From Acidobacteriota bacterium (GTDB taxonomy: Bacteria > Acidobacteriota > Blastocatellia > Pyrinomonadales > Pyrinomonadaceae), in NCBI GenBank assembly GCA_023391155.1, contig JAEWBM010000175.1, positions 1-13,991 of the forward strand: a DNA stretch of 13,991 nt, written 5' to 3'. The notes below the pieces were generated by a model. That model was not told the DNA's origin. It saw nothing but the letters and a program-made list of their open reading frames with translations, and did no database searches. Positions 6,088 to 12,349 of the stretch are shown here, in pieces. The stretch's first letter is position 1; each line of letters opens with the position of its first letter. A program made the position numbers and the translations under genes.

Positions 6088-6507
6088 ATGACCAACATCG
6101 AACGTTTCTTTGAGGAGTATGAAAAGGGTGCGAATAATTTCGACCCCGACCTTGTTGTCGCTCAGTACACGGATCAATTTATGGGAGCCGACCCCAACGG
6201 GGTGGTGTCGATTCGAAACGACGAAGCATTTCGTGAGGCGATCCCCCAACGCGCCGAGTTCTTCCGGCACATCGGTTTTCGATCCGCCAAGGTTCTTGAT
6301 ATCGCCGAGACGCCGCTCGACGATCGTTACACGATGGCCAAAGTTCATTGGGAGATGATCTTCGAAAGGGAACGGGGCAGGCCGCTTGATTTCAGGTTCT
6401 ACATCACATATTTCCTCTTCGACCCGGGCACGGGGCCAAAGGTGGTCTTTTATATCTCTCATGACGACGAGCAAAAGGTGATGCGTGAAGCCGGGCTAAT
6501 TCCCTGA
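6088..6507 (+). CDS. NTF2-like (SnoaL-like) protein
   Basis: A 139-residue protein with the look of the NTF2/SnoaL cone fold: an N-terminal helix (IERFFEEYEKGANNFDPDLVVAQYTDQFMG), a turn to ADPNGVVSIRNDEAFREAIPQRAEFFRHIG, and then a series of curved strands (SAKVLDIAETPLDDRYTMAK, HWEMIFE, LDFRFYITYFLFD, PKVVFYISHDD). Members can be enzymes, binding proteins or immunity-type small proteins, and the sequence does not say which. The ATG at 6088 has only a weak RBS. It is 15 bp upstream of the AAC(3)-like gene and probably cotranscribed with it. Confidence 0.72.
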   Translation: MTNIERFFEEYEKGANNFDPDLVVAQYTDQFMGADPNGVVSIRNDEAFREAIPQRAEFFRHIGFRSAKVLDIAETPLDDRYTMAKVHWEMIFERERGRPLDFRFYITYFLFDPGTGPKVVFYISHDDEQKVMREAGLIP

Positions 6508-6522
6508 TCAGTTATCTTTGGT

Positions 6523-6960
6523 ATGACTACCCATGAACGCGCTGACAGCGAAACGCTCAAACAGTTGTCGATACTGTTTGCCGAGGCATTTGAGGATCAT
6601 GAATCGTATCAGTCCGCGATTCCGTCCGATGAATATCTGGAGGGCTTGCTCGCGCGTGAGGACTTCATCCCGCTCGTCGCCGTTGCTGACGACAAGGTGG
6701 TGGGCGGGCTTGTTGCGTATGTGCTGCGGAAGTTTGAGCAGGAGCGCAGCGAGATCTATATCTACGACCTGGCGGTTGATGAGGCGTACCGCCGCCGGGG
6801 TATAGCGACGGGCCTGATCGAAAAGCTCCGCGAGATCGCCCGAGAGCGAGGAGCGTGGGTCATTTATGTTCAGGCCGACCATGGTGACGAACCTGCGATC
6901 AAGCTGTACGAATCCCTCGGCACACGCGAAGATGTTCTGCATTTCGATATCGCGCCCTAA
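6523..6960 (+). CDS. AAC(3)-I family aminoglycoside 3-N-acetyltransferase-like protein
   Basis: A GNAT enzyme of 145 residues with clear resemblance to the AAC(3)-I gentamicin/fortimicin acetyltransferases. Hallmarks are VVGGLVAYVLRKFEQERSEI (59-78), the EIYIYDLAV core strand (77-85), the acetyl-CoA loop YRRRGIATGLIEKL (89-102), the block YVQADHGDEPAIKLYESLG (115-133) and the C-terminus DVLHFDIAP. The family transfers acetyl from acetyl-CoA to the 3-amino group of the deoxystreptamine ring in the cytoplasm. Here it sits in chromosome-like context without integron or transposon signs, so it is probably an intrinsic relative. Whether it acts on clinical aminoglycosides is not shown. Its TAA overlaps the next ATG by 1 nt. 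Confidence 0.86.
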   Translation: MTTHERADSETLKQLSILFAEAFEDHESYQSAIPSDEYLEGLLAREDFIPLVAVADDKVVGGLVAYVLRKFEQERSEIYIYDLAVDEAYRRRGIATGLIEKLREIARERGAWVIYVQADHGDEPAIKLYESLGTREDVLHFDIAP

Positions 6961-7436
6961 TGACCATTCGTGCATATAAACCATCCGACCTTGAACCGGT
7001 CATCGCGATCTTTCGATCGAACATCCCAAAATATTTCGGACCGGACGAAGAGTCAGGATTGCGAGAGTTTCTCCGCGATTTTGCGGATCTGTATTTCGTG
7101 ATCGAGCTCAACGACGAGGTGGTCGCTGCCGGCGGTTTTGCGGCAAACAGCGACGGCGAAACCGTCTCGCTCTGTTGGGGAATGGTCCGCAACGATCTGC
7201 TAGGTACCGGCCTCGGTACACAACTGACTGAGTTTCGTATCGGCCAGGCACATGAACAATTCGGCGATCTCCCGCTCGTCATCAGCACGTCGCAGCACAC
7301 CCGCGGTTTCTACGAAAAGTTTGGCTTCGAGTTGACCGAACACACGCCTAACGGCTTCGGCCCCGGCATCGACGTCTGCAAAATGCGGCTAGACTATATG
7401 AAAGTCCGTAGTCGGCGTGAATCTGTTTTCCAATAA
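6960..7436 (+). CDS. GNAT family N-acetyltransferase
   Basis: A 158-residue acetyltransferase, different from its two GNAT neighbours. The acetyl-CoA loop is in WGMVRNDLLGTGLGTQLTEF (73-92), with Gly82, Gly84 and Gly86. Motif B is STSQHTRGFYEKFGFELTEH (109-128), a layout common to GNATs that act on small molecules or protein N-termini. The ATG overlaps the stop of the AAC(3)-like gene (TAATG), so translation is probably coupled. It ends just before the 9-bp tandem repeat upstream of hmgA. The substrate is unknown. Confidence 0.88.
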   Translation: MTIRAYKPSDLEPVIAIFRSNIPKYFGPDEESGLREFLRDFADLYFVIELNDEVVAAGGFAANSDGETVSLCWGMVRNDLLGTGLGTQLTEFRIGQAHEQFGDLPLVISTSQHTRGFYEKFGFELTEHTPNGFGPGIDVCKMRLDYMKVRSRRESVFQ

Positions 7437-7461
7437 TTCGTGCAATTCGTGCAATTCGTGG
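7435..7461. repeat. Three tandem copies of AATTCGTGC upstream of hmgA
   Basis: AATTCGTGC at 7435-7443, again at 7444-7452, and AATTCGTGG at 7453-7461. The repeat starts at the stop codon of the GNAT gene and fills most of the 37-bp gap before hmgA. No function is visible. Confidence 0.85.
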
Positions 7462-7473
7462 CAAAATCGACCT

Positions 7474-8778
7474 ATGGATCTAATATACCAATCCGGTTTC
7501 GGGAACGAATTCGCGACTGAGGCGGTCGAGGGGGCCTTGCCCGTGGGGCGAAATTCGCCGCAAAGGGCGCCGCTTGGTCTTTATGCCGAGCAGTTTTCGG
7601 GCACGGCCTTTACGGTGCCGCGCACAGGGAATAAGCGCACGTGGACATATCGGATACGGCCGAGCGTTATGCACAGACCGTTCGAGCAGATCGACGCGGG
7701 GCTGTTTCGCTCCTCGCCTTTTGATGAGGTGGTCACGACGCCGAATCAGCTTCGATGGGATCCGCTGCCGATCCCGGAAAAGCCTACGGATTTCGTCGAC
7801 GGCATCACGACCATCGCCGGCAACGGCGACCACTTTTCACAGGCGGGCATCGCGGTGCATATCTACGCGTGCAATGCGGATATGGCCGACCGATTCTTCT
7901 ACAACGCCGACGGCGAGATGCTGATAGTCCCCGAGATGGGAAACCTTGTGATCTACACCGAGCTCGGCGTGATCGAGGTCTCGCCGGGCGAGGTCTGCTG
8001 CCTGCCTCGTGGACTGAGGTGTAGAGTGGACATCGTGACATCGGAAAATCCAAAGGCAGCTCGCGGTTACATCTGTGAAAACTATGGGGCCCAGTTTCGA
8101 TTGCCGGACCTCGGCCCGATCGGTGCCAACGGCCTTGCGAACCCGCGCGATTTTGAGACGCCGGTCGCCTGGTTCGAGGACCGCGAGGGGCCGATGCAGC
8201 AGGTCGCAAAATTCGGGGGAAATCTGTGGTCATGCGAGATCGATCACTCACCCCTCGACGTCGTCGCCTGGCACGGAAACTACGCGCCTTACAAGTACGA
8301 CCTGCGCCGATTTAACACGATCGGCTCGATCTCTTTCGATCATCCCGACCCGTCGATCTTTACGGTGATGACCAGCCCTTCGGGCGAAGCGGGCGTTGCG
8401 AATTGCGATTTCGTGATCTTTCCCGACCGATGGCTGGTGATGGAAGACACCTTCCGCCCGCCGTGGTATCACCGCAATACGATGAGCGAGTATATGGGCC
8501 TCATCTATGGCCAGTATGATGCCAAAGAAGAAGGCTTCGTACCCGGGGGCGGTTCGCTCCACAATCAAATGTCCGCCCACGGGCCGGATCTCGACGCATT
8601 CGAAAAGGCCTCCAACGCCGACCTGAAGCCGCAGAAACTCGAAGGCACTCTCGCCTTTATGTTCGAATCGCGATATATCATTCGCCCGACTAAATATGCG
8701 ATGGAAACATCTGAGCTTCAGCACGAATACTTTGAGGTCTGGCAAAGATTGAAGAAGAATTTTGACCCGGGCAGGTAA
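7474..8778 (+). CDS. hmgA: Homogentisate 1,2-dioxygenase
   Basis: An Fe(II) ring-cleaving enzyme that converts homogentisate to maleylacetoacetate. The protein has 434 residues, the normal length, and starts with the family's typical YQSGFGNEFATEA. The metal ligands are His333 and Glu339 (YHRNTMSEYMGL) and His369 (MSAHGPD). The active-site His290 (SFDHPDPSIFTV) corresponds to the proposed catalytic base. The ATG at 7474 is preferred over an in-frame TTG at 7417, whose extra residues would encode the 9-bp repeat. There is no good Shine-Dalgarno. It belongs to the same pathway as phhA and hppD but lies in a separate transcription unit behind the terminator at 5832-5865. Maleylacetoacetate isomerase and fumarylacetoacetase genes are not nearby. 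Confidence 0.97.
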   Translation: MDLIYQSGFGNEFATEAVEGALPVGRNSPQRAPLGLYAEQFSGTAFTVPRTGNKRTWTYRIRPSVMHRPFEQIDAGLFRSSPFDEVVTTPNQLRWDPLPIPEKPTDFVDGITTIAGNGDHFSQAGIAVHIYACNADMADRFFYNADGEMLIVPEMGNLVIYTELGVIEVSPGEVCCLPRGLRCRVDIVTSENPKAARGYICENYGAQFRLPDLGPIGANGLANPRDFETPVAWFEDREGPMQQVAKFGGNLWSCEIDHSPLDVVAWHGNYAPYKYDLRRFNTIGSISFDHPDPSIFTVMTSPSGEAGVANCDFVIFPDRWLVMEDTFRPPWYHRNTMSEYMGLIYGQYDAKEEGFVPGGGSLHNQMSAHGPDLDAFEKASNADLKPQKLEGTLAFMFESRYIIRPTKYAMETSELQHEYFEVWQRLKKNFDPGR

Positions 8779-8801
8779 GACCACTGCCCGGATCGATCCG
8801 G
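8767..8801. terminator. Overlapping inverted repeats between convergent genes
   Basis: CCGGGCAG / CTGCCCGG (8767-8774 with 8784-8791, 9-nt loop) spans the hmgA stop. It overlaps a second, perfect palindrome CCGGATCGATCCGG (8788-8801) that abuts the stop of the minus-strand ferritin-like gene. Neither has a T tract on either strand, so it may be a weak or bidirectional terminator or only a transcript-end stabiliser. Confidence 0.4.
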
Positions 8802-9536
8802 TCAGGCTGCGGCTTGGGCGGCGATCTTTCCGCTTAACCAGGTTTTTACATTCACCAGATGCCGTTCCTCGTGTTCGAGCGCTTCCTTGAACTTCTCAGC
8901 CAGATCGGGATGTCCAAGGTCGTCGGCAAGATCGATGAGCATTTCCCATCCGGCATTGTCCGTTAGTTCGGCCGTTAGGATAGCATCAAGGCATTGGGTC
9001 ACGGTCGTTCGCGGATCCATAATTACCTGCATAATGCCATGCGATGCCACGCTCGCGACGTCCGCGCAGGGGCTCATTACCGTCGGATCACCGCCCAAGT
9101 CGGTTACCGCCTCATTTAAGAGTAGAAAGTGGCGATGCTCCTCGTCCCGGATCTCCTTGAGCTCATCAAGGCTCGGGGCAGTACTCTTCGGGTCGAGCGT
9201 CTCGACCTTATTGATCAGCCCGTCATATAGCCGAGTCCCCATTCTTTCAAAGGCGAGTCGCTCGCTGAGCTTGTCCAAGAACACAGCCATTGAAACTGCC
9301 TTGTCGCTCGCCTCGCTCTCTTGAGCAGCCGAAAGCCCGGGCATTGACCCGATCGGGAAACCTTCGCCGATATAGACCGCCCGCTCTTCGTTCGCCACTT
9401 CCGGGCCGCCCTTGCTGCTCGGCTTGGCTTTCGCCGCACCCTCGATCAACTCTTCCGCCAGTTTCGGCGCGGTCTGGACACCGGTCAAATTTCCTTCCTC
9501 ATTGACCTCGGTTCTCTTTCGTTCGGTTGATTGCAT
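8802..9536 (-). CDS. Ferritin-like domain protein with long N-terminal extension
   Basis: A 244-residue protein. Residues 1-80 are a hydrophilic, probably flexible leader (NLTGVQTAPKLAEELIEG, then an Ala/Lys/Ser-rich stretch and EGFPIGSMPGL). Residues 85-235 form a four-helix ferritin-like bundle with diiron-type residues: Glu97, Glu133-His136 (RDEEHRHFLLL), Glu190 (ILTAELTDNAGW) and Glu223-His226 (EHEERHLVNV). Diiron binding is inferred from this ExxH pattern; storage, peroxide reduction or another oxidase role cannot be told apart. The start has a very strong RBS, AGGAGGA at 9541-9547. It is the second gene of a minus-strand operon, 18 bp after the larger ferritin-like gene, and converges on hmgA. 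No signal peptide is seen. Confidence 0.85.
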   Translation of the reverse strand: MQSTERKRTEVNEEGNLTGVQTAPKLAEELIEGAAKAKPSSKGGPEVANEERAVYIGEGFPIGSMPGLSAAQESEASDKAVSMAVFLDKLSERLAFERMGTRLYDGLINKVETLDPKSTAPSLDELKEIRDEEHRHFLLLNEAVTDLGGDPTVMSPCADVASVASHGIMQVIMDPRTTVTQCLDAILTAELTDNAGWEMLIDLADDLGHPDLAEKFKEALEHEERHLVNVKTWLSGKIAAQAAA

Positions 9537-9540
9537 TACA

Positions 9541-9560
9541 TCCTCCTTACTTACTTACTT
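9541..9560 (-). promoter_or_regulatory. Strong RBS with TTAC tandem repeat between the ferritin-like genes
   Basis: On the minus strand, an AAGTAAGTAAGTAAG repeat (TTAC units at 9547-9560 of the plus strand) runs into AGGAGGA (9541-9547), 4 nt before the ATG at 9536. The repeat carries the stop codon of the upstream gene. Changes in copy number would alter the 18-bp gap but not a reading frame. Confidence 0.75.
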
Positions 9561-10724
9561 GCCCGCGGCGGCCTTTGCCAATTCCGTTCCCGGCATCCAC
9601 TTATAACCGGCTGCGACCGTCTCGCTTGGGGATCCGTCGGAATTCATTTGCTCTCGATATGCGATCGAACGCTCGGGCTCTTCCGATTTGTTTACAAAAT
9701 CCGGGCCTGATGCTCGCAGATCGACCTCTTGTTCTAAGGTCTCTCTAACAAATTCGCGATGGCTGCTGAAATCGATCGGCTCCGGCAGACTCTCAGGCAG
9801 CACTTCGGCCGGGTCCCGGTTTTCGACCTTTTTAAAAACATCCATCGCAAAATGGAGCTGGCCGAGTTCATAATCGGTAAACCGCTCCCAGATCTCTTTG
9901 ATGCGGGGGTTCGTCTCGTATTGCGCACAGCTCATATAGTTATACGCTTCCATTGCCTCGTGCATCATCCACTTTTCGATCCAGGTTTCGTTGGGGTCGA
10001 TGATGGATTCATATTGCGTCGTGTGCTGCTCTTCAATAGATGCGATCTCGGCATACAACTGGCGAGCGACCGGGTCGGCAAACATCGGCCCGATCGTCAT
10101 GTAGTAATCATGGGTCTGATTTTCGGCTGCCATGATCGTCACCGCATGCAGCTTCGTCAGCGGCTCCGCCGTGTTCTTTTCATAATGGTTTCGCAGGTCG
10201 TCCGCCGGATCGCGATGCTCTACCTCGGTCGGCCGTCCGGGCATTATGTCGGTGTAGCTCTGCAGAATGTTGTTCGCGTCACCGCCGGCCATCCGGTCGT
10301 AGAGGGCAGCGAACCTATACATGTGATCAAAGTCTTCGAGCAAGCCAAAACGGTAAACTTGTGCCATGTACGGGTCCGGCTCGCGCTCCGCCACGCTGGC
10401 CGTCACCTCGATCGCCACCTGCTCGAAACCGAGTGTCGTTTCGAGCGGTGAGAGGTCTGCAGGCAACAGCCAGTTGACCAGCGTCTGCTGGTGCTGATCA
10501 ACTCTGCGGGCACGAGCGAGCGGCTCCTGCAGGTCCTTATTCATCCGCGCACATGCGTGTGAAAACCTTATTGTCTCGGCCTCAAGGCCGTTCATCAGAA
10601 TGATGCGTACCCGCGTAAAGGCATCGTCGTCCAGTTTGCTCGTCGGGGCCTGGACTAATTCACGCCAGGTGAAACTCTGCTTCTCCAGCGGTACACCCTT
10701 TTCCTTAAAAATATCCACGCTCAT
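9555..10724 (-). CDS. Large ferritin-like protein with two helical-bundle segments
   Basis: A 389-residue, mostly helical cytosolic protein that I recognise only as a ferritin-like family of unknown function. Two sets of metal-ligand-like residues are seen. The first is in NGLEAETIRFSHACAR (45-60), GFEQVAIEV (99-107) and LLEDFDHMYRF (128-138). The second is in AAENQTHDYYM (199-209, Glu201), SIEEQHTTQYES (229-240, Glu231/Glu232/His234), MHEAMEAYNYM (254-264, Glu256/Glu259) and YELGQLHFAMDVF (285-297, Glu286/His291). A Trp/Tyr/Gly-containing tail ends at AAAGK. It may be a tandem-domain diiron protein, or one domain may be structural. The RBS is AAAAGGAGGAGA, just before the ATG. It is first in the operon and divergent from osmC. 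Confidence 0.78.
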   Translation of the reverse strand: MSVDIFKEKGVPLEKQSFTWRELVQAPTSKLDDDAFTRVRIILMNGLEAETIRFSHACARMNKDLQEPLARARRVDQHQQTLVNWLLPADLSPLETTLGFEQVAIEVTASVAEREPDPYMAQVYRFGLLEDFDHMYRFAALYDRMAGGDANNILQSYTDIMPGRPTEVEHRDPADDLRNHYEKNTAEPLTKLHAVTIMAAENQTHDYYMTIGPMFADPVARQLYAEIASIEEQHTTQYESIIDPNETWIEKWMMHEAMEAYNYMSCAQYETNPRIKEIWERFTDYELGQLHFAMDVFKKVENRDPAEVLPESLPEPIDFSSHREFVRETLEQEVDLRASGPDFVNKSEEPERSIAYREQMNSDGSPSETVAAGYKWMPGTELAKAAAGK

Positions 10725-10726
10725 TT

Positions 10727-10738
10727 TCTCCTCCTTTT
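10727..10738 (-). promoter_or_regulatory. Very strong RBS of the large ferritin-like gene
   Basis: On the minus strand AAAAGGAGGAGA ends 2 nt before the ATG at 10724, with the GGAGG core 5 nt from the ATG. It fixes the start and suggests high translation. Confidence 0.85.
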
Positions 10739-10740
10739 AT

Positions 10741-10754
10741 TCACGTTTTCGTGA
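10741..10754 (-). promoter_or_regulatory. Small hairpin just upstream of the ferritin-like operon RBS
   Basis: On the minus strand TCACG-AAAA-CGTGA is a 5-bp stem with a four-base loop, placed a few bases upstream of the Shine-Dalgarno. If transcribed it would sit in the leader of the ferritin-like mRNA. It could equally be a DNA operator palindrome. Confidence 0.4.
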
Positions 10755-10783
10755 TCCCTGGTCATAGTCGATAGCCTGTGATT

Positions 10784-10804
10784 TTAGTTGCTTCCGCAAA
10801 CTAA
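10784..10804. promoter_or_regulatory. Inverted repeat in the ferritin-like/osmC control region
   Basis: TTAGTT and AACTAA flank a 9-bp centre (GCTTCCGCA), and the inner GC/GC can pair with one bulged A. It lies mid-way in the 155-bp divergent gap and is a possible operator for a stress or iron regulator. No known box (Fur, OxyR or PerR) is matched with confidence. Confidence 0.35.
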
Positions 10805-10849
10805 CTGTGTCGGCTGGAAGACATTACCGTCAAAATTGCGGTACAACAG

Positions 10850-10858
10850 TGCTACACT
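10850..10858 (+). promoter_or_regulatory. Possible extended -10 promoter for osmC
   Basis: TGC-TACACT resembles an extended -10 element (TGn plus a 4-of-6 hexamer), and there is only a poor -35. It would start transcription near 10865, giving a very short leader that still includes most of the RBS AAGGAG (10865-10870). Confidence 0.3.
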
Positions 10859-10879
10859 TATTAAAAGGAGACACTAAGA

Positions 10880-11314
10880 ATGGCGATCAAACGAACATCC
10901 GAAGCGCGGTGGCAGGGATCCGTTACCGACGGTAAGGGGACAATGAGTTTGGGCAGCGGTGCCTATGAGGGGGCTTATTCCTTCAACTCACGTTTTGGGG
11001 ACGATACAAAGGCCACCAACCCCGAAGAGTTGATCGCCGCGGCACATGCCGGCTGTTTTTCAATGGCCCTTTCGGCCGCATTGGGGAAGGCGGGGCACAA
11101 CCCTGAGAAGATCGAGACGAAAGCGTCGGTCCATCTGGAGAAACAAGGCGATGCCTTTGCCATCCCTCGAATCGATCTGGTCACAGTGGCTCGTATCCCT
11201 GAGATCACTGATGATGAGTTTCAGACGATCGCCACCGCCGCGAAAGAAAATTGCCCGGTTTCAAAGGTGCTCGCCGCTGCCGAGATCACTCTCGACGCCA
11301 AATTGGAAAATTGA
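10880..11314 (+). CDS. osmC: OsmC family peroxiredoxin
   Basis: A cytosolic thiol peroxidase of 144 residues that reduces organic hydroperoxides. The two redox cysteines are Cys59 (AAHAGCFSMALS) and Cys125 (AKENCPVSKVL). The conserved Arg38 (NSRFGD) and Glu50 (ATNPEELIAAAHAG) that support the peroxidatic cysteine are present. The length and the pattern TNPEEL with a late NCPVSK fit the OsmC subfamily rather than Ohr, though the two overlap. The start ATG at 10880 has RBS AAGGAG 9 nt upstream. It is divergent from the ferritin-like operon and overlaps the next gene by 4 nt (TTGA). Likely stress-induced, by family knowledge. Confidence 0.93.
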   Translation: MAIKRTSEARWQGSVTDGKGTMSLGSGAYEGAYSFNSRFGDDTKATNPEELIAAAHAGCFSMALSAALGKAGHNPEKIETKASVHLEKQGDAFAIPRIDLVTVARIPEITDDEFQTIATAAKENCPVSKVLAAAEITLDAKLEN

Positions 11315-11997
11315 AGTCCGAGACAAAAGAGATCAAATTTATCGCGACGCCCGATAAGGGAGAGGTTTCGGCAATTTTGACCGTGCCGGAGCAGGCCGGC
11401 CAACTGCTCGTCCTCGGCCACGGGGCGAGTTCCAATATGCGGTCGCCGCTCGTCAGTACGCTTGCCGAGCGACTCGCGGGCCGCGGCGTTGCAACCTTCC
11501 GTTACAATTTTCCTTACTCTGAAAAGGGCGGCGGACGAAACTCAAATGCGACCTGTGTCGCCACTGTCAGGTCGGCTGTCGCGGCGGCACGTGACGATGC
11601 TCCCGGCCTGAAGCTTTTCGCCGGCGGCCATTCGTTCAGCGGCCGGATGACCTCGACCGCAGCATCCGAATCGCCTTTGGCGGGCGTTGAGGGATTGGTC
11701 TTTTTCGGCTTTCCGCTTCACCCGGCCGGCAAGGCGGGCACTGAGCGGGCCGTGCACCTTAGCAGCGTGTCCGTGCCGATGCTTTTTCTCTCGGGTACCC
11801 GCGACGCTCTGGCGGAACTCGATCTTCTTGGACCGACCGTCGCCGATCTTTCCGATGCGACACTCCATCTGATCGATACCGCAGACCATAGCTACAAGAT
11901 ATTGAAACGTTCGCGAAAGGGCGAAGACGATGCTTTCGATGAGGCGGCACGGGTTGCCGCCGGGTGGATGGCCGAGATCGCCGCGGCAACAAACTAG
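11311..11997 (+). CDS. Alpha/beta hydrolase (Tex30/KANL3-like dienelactone-hydrolase type)
   Basis: A small alpha/beta hydrolase of 228 residues when read from the TTG at 11311, whose TTGA overlaps the osmC stop. The oxyanion region is VLGHGASSNMRSPLV (34-48). The nucleophile elbow is AGGHSFSGRMTS (104-115) with Ser108; the usual Gly two residues after the serine is Ser110 here. The likely acid is Asp165 (SGTRDAL) and the base His193 (TADHSYK). The family is cytosolic and mostly uncharacterised; an esterase or serine-hydrolase role is inferred. An earlier start at 11251 lies inside osmC and is less likely. Coupling to osmC hints at a shared stress role. Confidence 0.85.
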   Translation: MKSETKEIKFIATPDKGEVSAILTVPEQAGQLLVLGHGASSNMRSPLVSTLAERLAGRGVATFRYNFPYSEKGGGRNSNATCVATVRSAVAAARDDAPGLKLFAGGHSFSGRMTSTAASESPLAGVEGLVFFGFPLHPAGKAGTERAVHLSSVSVPMLFLSGTRDALAELDLLGPTVADLSDATLHLIDTADHSYKILKRSRKGEDDAFDEAARVAAGWMAEIAAATN

Positions 11998-12004
11998 ACG
12001 GACT

Positions 12005-12274
12005 ATGTGCAGAAACATCAAAACTCTCTTTAATTTCGATCCGCCTGCAACCTCTGATGAGGTCAACGCCTCAGCGCTGCAATTTGTGCGAAAGCTTTCC
12101 GGAATGAACAAACCCTCGGCAGCGAACCGCGAGGCGTTTGAGCTTGCCGTTGAACGCGTCGCCGCTGCGGCCCAGGAAATGCTCAATTCGCTGGTGACGA
12201 TGGCACCGCCCCGAGACCGGGACGAGGTCGCGGCGCGTGCGCGGGCCCGTTCCGCCGCACGATTCGGCCGATGA
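12005..12274 (+). CDS. DUF2277 domain protein
   Basis: An 89-residue protein matching DUF2277 from its first residue: MCRNIKTLFNFDPPATSDEV, ASALQFVRKLSGMNKPS, then a helical segment with AANREAFELAVERVAAAAQEM and the C-terminal block VTMAPPRDRDEVAARARARS. The conserved Cys2 (MCRNI) and the FDPPAT turn are present. The function of the family is unknown. The ATG at 12005 is certain from this N-terminal match; frame-open sequence upstream lies in the hydrolase gene. It follows that gene by 7 bp and is probably cotranscribed with osmC and the hydrolase. Confidence 0.9.
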   Translation: MCRNIKTLFNFDPPATSDEVNASALQFVRKLSGMNKPSAANREAFELAVERVAAAAQEMLNSLVTMAPPRDRDEVAARARARSAARFGR

Positions 12275-12349
12275 TCGAATGATAGGACGTTGAAAATACC
12301 TGCGTCCGGCTCTGGAATTCCCTGCAGCCGTCTGCGAAAATATTGTTTT

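Noticed and set aside
5974..6474. 166-codon minus-strand open frame opposite the NTF2-like gene
   Set aside because: No RBS or domain. The plus-strand NTF2-like reading has a better amino-acid composition and fits the operon direction.
6523..7436. Mobile resistance cassette around the AAC(3)-like gene
   Set aside because: No attC-like site, integrase, transposase or terminal inverted repeats were seen, and base composition matches the neighbours.
7435..7461. Tandem repeat as a CRISPR array
   Set aside because: The 9-bp units are directly adjacent with no spacers, and there are no cas genes.
9759..10451. 230-codon plus-strand open frame opposite the large ferritin-like gene
   Set aside because: The minus-strand gene has a perfect RBS and ferritin-like motifs. 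The plus frame reads as His/Arg/Val-rich shadow sequence without an RBS.
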